This document shows positions 5,411 to 6,820 of a stretch of DNA of 6,820 nucleotides, piece by piece. The notes under the pieces are model-generated. The model was not told where the DNA came from. It ran no database searches and saw only the letters and a list, made by a program, of their open reading frames with translations. Position 1 is the first letter of the stretch. Every line of letters begins with the position of its first letter. Position numbers and translations under genes: made by a program. The stretch comes from Burkholderiales bacterium (GTDB lineage: Bacteria > Pseudomonadota > Gammaproteobacteria > Burkholderiales > Burkholderiaceae_C), in the NCBI GenBank assembly GCA_006227785.1, contig SBFU01000342.1:1-6820 (forward strand), given 5' to 3'.

Positions 5411-6313
5411 TCACGGCGAGCGACGCGCCCACCACGCTCTGGTGGGCCACCGGAGCAGGTTGAGCAAGTTACCCGCCAGAATGAGGCCGACACCCAGCGC
5501 CGTGAACACATCCAACCGCTCCGAGTAGGCCAGCCAGCCGACCAGTGCGGTCAGCGGAACGCGCAGGAAATCCATCGGCACGACGACCGTGGCATCGGCG
5601 TGCTGCATGGCCCGGGCAAAGCAGTAGTGCGAGTAGGTGCCGCAGAAGGCCACCACCACCACCCAGCCCCAGACCTGTGTGGAGGGCCATTGCCAGACCA
5701 GGACCGCCGGCACCAGTCCGATCGCGCTCTGGATCACCAGCATCCAGAAGCTGATGGCCACGGCCGCTTCGGTGCGGGTGAGGGACTTGACCAGCACCAC
5801 CGAGACCGCAAAGCCCACAGCCGACGCCAGGGCGATGAGCTGTCCGGTATCGAGTTCACCGGTGCCGGGCCGGACGATCACGGCCACGCCCACCAGGCCC
5901 AGCAGCACGGCCAACCACTTGCGGCCGCTCATGCGTTCCCCGAGAAAGACCACCGCCAGGGCGGCCGACCAGATGGGCATGGTGAATTCGATCGACACCA
6001 CCTGCGCCAGCGGGATCAGCGTCAGGGCGACAAACCAGCCATACTGGGCCGCATAGTGGACCACGTTGCGCAGCGCGTGCTGGGGCAAGCGCGCCGTCCG
6101 GACCCCGGCCAGACCGCCTGCGGCATGCACCAGGGGCCAGAGCATGGCCATGCCCAGCACCGAGCGCAGCAGCATGACCTGGAACACCGACAACTCGCGC
6201 GTGGCTTCGCGGCCGGCCACGGCGATGACCACCATCAGCGTGAGCCAGCCGGCCATCCAGCCGGCAGCACGCAGGGTCGAGGCGTTGGGAGGGTTTGCCA
6301 TCGAGGGGAGCAT
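5411..6313 (-). CDS. EamA/DMT-family inner-membrane permease
   Basis: 300 residues, the normal length for the drug/metabolite transporter superfamily, with about ten hydrophobic helices arranged as two EamA repeats. The first repeat runs roughly from AGWMAGWLTLMVVIAVAG through YGWFVALTLIPLAQVVSIEF to the end of its last helix (WLAVLLGLVGVAVIVRPGTG). The second runs from GQLIALASAVGFAVSVVLVK to the C-terminal helix ALGVGLILAGNLLNL. Conserved features include IPLAQVVSIEFTMPIW with FLGERMSGRKW at the end of repeat 1, and ADATVVVPMDFLRVPLTALV with YSERLD in repeat 2. Substrates of this family (amino acids, nucleosides, drugs, other metabolites) cannot be read from the sequence. Start: ATG 6313 has GGAGGG 13 nt upstream, at the long end of normal spacing. 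ATG 6301 (MANPPNAS) lacks one but gives a more usual N-terminus. The stop is 70 bp before the exonuclease start on the same strand, so the two may be co-transcribed. Confidence 0.93.
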   Translation of the reverse strand: MLPSMANPPNASTLRAAGWMAGWLTLMVVIAVAGREATRELSVFQVMLLRSVLGMAMLWPLVHAAGGLAGVRTARLPQHALRNVVHYAAQYGWFVALTLIPLAQVVSIEFTMPIWSAALAVVFLGERMSGRKWLAVLLGLVGVAVIVRPGTGELDTGQLIALASAVGFAVSVVLVKSLTRTEAAVAISFWMLVIQSAIGLVPAVLVWQWPSTQVWGWVVVVAFCGTYSHYCFARAMQHADATVVVPMDFLRVPLTALVGWLAYSERLDVFTALGVGLILAGNLLNLLRWPTRAWWARRSP

Positions 6314-6496
6314 AGCGGCTTGTCAGCCCTCCGCATCGGTGGTCGGGGACGGGCCTGTATCGGTTCGTGTGGCCTAGGCGAGTGGTGGGTGCTTGCGAAG
6401 CTGGCGGAGTCCACCCTCATGTCTCTTTTCGATAGGGTGCCCCAAACGACTTTATGTCACTGGTTGGGGATACCGGAACTTCTCAGGTGCCATTCA

Positions 6497-6526
6497 GGGC
6501 TCTTTCGGACTCTATTGGGCTCTGCT
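6497..6526. repeat. Three tandem 10-bp units related to GGGCTCTNTT
   Basis: GGGCTCTTTC (6497-6506), GGACTCTATT (6507-6516) and GGGCTCTGCT (6517-6526) lie head to tail and share GG-CTCT at the same positions. The 10-bp period puts the shared motif about once per helical turn. No function is evident. Confidence 0.5.
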
Positions 6527-6552
6527 TGACGTTCCCCCAAATGGCCCGTTCC

Positions 6553-6585
6553 GGTCTGACTACCTATGCCGGTCGTGGTCAGACC
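6553..6585. repeat. 8-bp perfect inverted repeat GGTCTGAC / GTCAGACC
   Basis: GGTCTGAC (6553-6560) and GTCAGACC (6578-6585) are exact inverted copies separated by 17 bases. The stem can extend inward by a T-G wobble and two further pairs. No T-run follows on the plus strand (AGCTCGCTTC). It could be an RNA hairpin or a dimeric protein site; no role is shown. Confidence 0.6.
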
Positions 6586-6820
6586 AGCTCGCTTCCCTTG
6601 TGTGCTATGTGGAGTACCTGCAGAACCTCGGCACCGCCAAGCTCATCACTGGGGAGCTCGCGCTTATTCGTCCGCGAGGTATTGCGGTCGAAACTCTTCT
6701 CGCGCAGGGTATTTGCTTCATGCTTCTTCTGTCTTGCGGCGTACCAGTGGTGCCGAGTCTTGTATTCCTTCCTTGGTGCTCAAATGCCCAGACGATCCGC
6801 TCGCGCTCAGACAACAATAC

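Larger units (their letters stand above)
6314..6820. other. Low-GC right-end region with no supportable gene
   Basis: About 500 bases upstream of the permease. GC is about 55% over 6421-6820 by hand count, against well over 60% in the neighbouring genes. Several frames are open but none is convincing: a plus frame open from 6378 to the edge without a good ATG, a plus frame from ATG 6454 open to the edge that is Ser/Arg/Cys-rich, and minus-strand frames of 60-70 codons between 6579 and 6817. No tRNA, rRNA, transposase or terminal repeats were recognised. The permease promoter should lie in 6314-6420, but no clear -35/-10 pair was found there. Confidence 0.6.

Noticed and set aside
5341..5511. 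N-terminal extension of the exonuclease up to ATG 5511
   Set aside because: Adds 57 Arg/Cys-rich residues and overlaps the permease 3' end; the RBS and natural N-terminus at 5340 fit better.
6289..6313. TATGCT followed by 7 bases before ATG 6301 as a second leaderless promoter
   Set aside because: Only four of six matches to the -10 consensus and no -35 at 16-18 bp upstream.
5600..6529. 309-residue plus-strand frame opposite the permease
   Set aside because: His/Gln/Gly-rich antisense shadow of a clear ten-helix membrane protein.

Overview
The window is high-GC, proteobacterial-looking chromosomal DNA. Genes are tightly packed, the GC3 bias is strong enough to keep many false frames open, and the protein types (dCache sensor, NtrB-like PAS hybrid kinase, DnaQ-like exonuclease, EamA permease) fit a betaproteobacterium of the order Burkholderiales, most likely Comamonadaceae. 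That placement is an inference from protein flavour; no rRNA or other marker gene is present.

Layout, left to right. (1) Positions 1-413, minus strand: the N-terminal part of a membrane-anchored sensor (one TM helix followed by a PDC/dCache-type extracytoplasmic domain); the output domain lies beyond the left edge. (2) A 93-bp divergent intergenic region. (3) 507-1481, plus: an ornithine cyclodeaminase/mu-crystallin superfamily NAD(P)-dependent enzyme, probably an imine reductase or amino-acid dehydrogenase rather than a true cyclodeaminase. (4) A 79-bp gap with a GC-rich inverted repeat directly after the stop codon and a compact promoter/operator-like block ending at the next start codon. 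(5) 1561-3564, plus: a soluble PAS-PAS-HisKA-HATPase-receiver hybrid histidine kinase. (6) 3561-4304, plus: a predicted exported SUMF1/EgtB/PvdO-fold protein joined to the kinase by a 4-bp ATGA overlap. (7) 4327-5340, minus, convergent: a DEDDh (DnaQ-like) 3'-5' exonuclease with a small C-terminal module. (8) 5411-6313, minus, upstream of the exonuclease and probably co-transcribed: an EamA/DMT-family permease. (9) 6314-6820: about 500 bases with no gene I can support, lower GC (about 55% over 6421-6820 by hand count), short repeats and several undecidable open frames.

Functional picture. The kinase and the SUMF-like protein form the clearest unit, a translationally coupled pair linking a cytoplasmic phosphorelay to an exported protein of a family that often uses iron or copper chemistry but here lacks the formylglycine-generating-enzyme cysteine pair. 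The most notable non-coding signal is 1525-1560: a -10-like hexamer lies exactly 7 bases before the kinase ATG, inside a perfect 13-bp palindrome, and no Shine-Dalgarno sequence is present. This suggests a leaderless, operator-controlled transcript. No mobile element, CRISPR array, tRNA or rRNA was seen, and nothing in the window amounts to a clearly new defence or mobile system.
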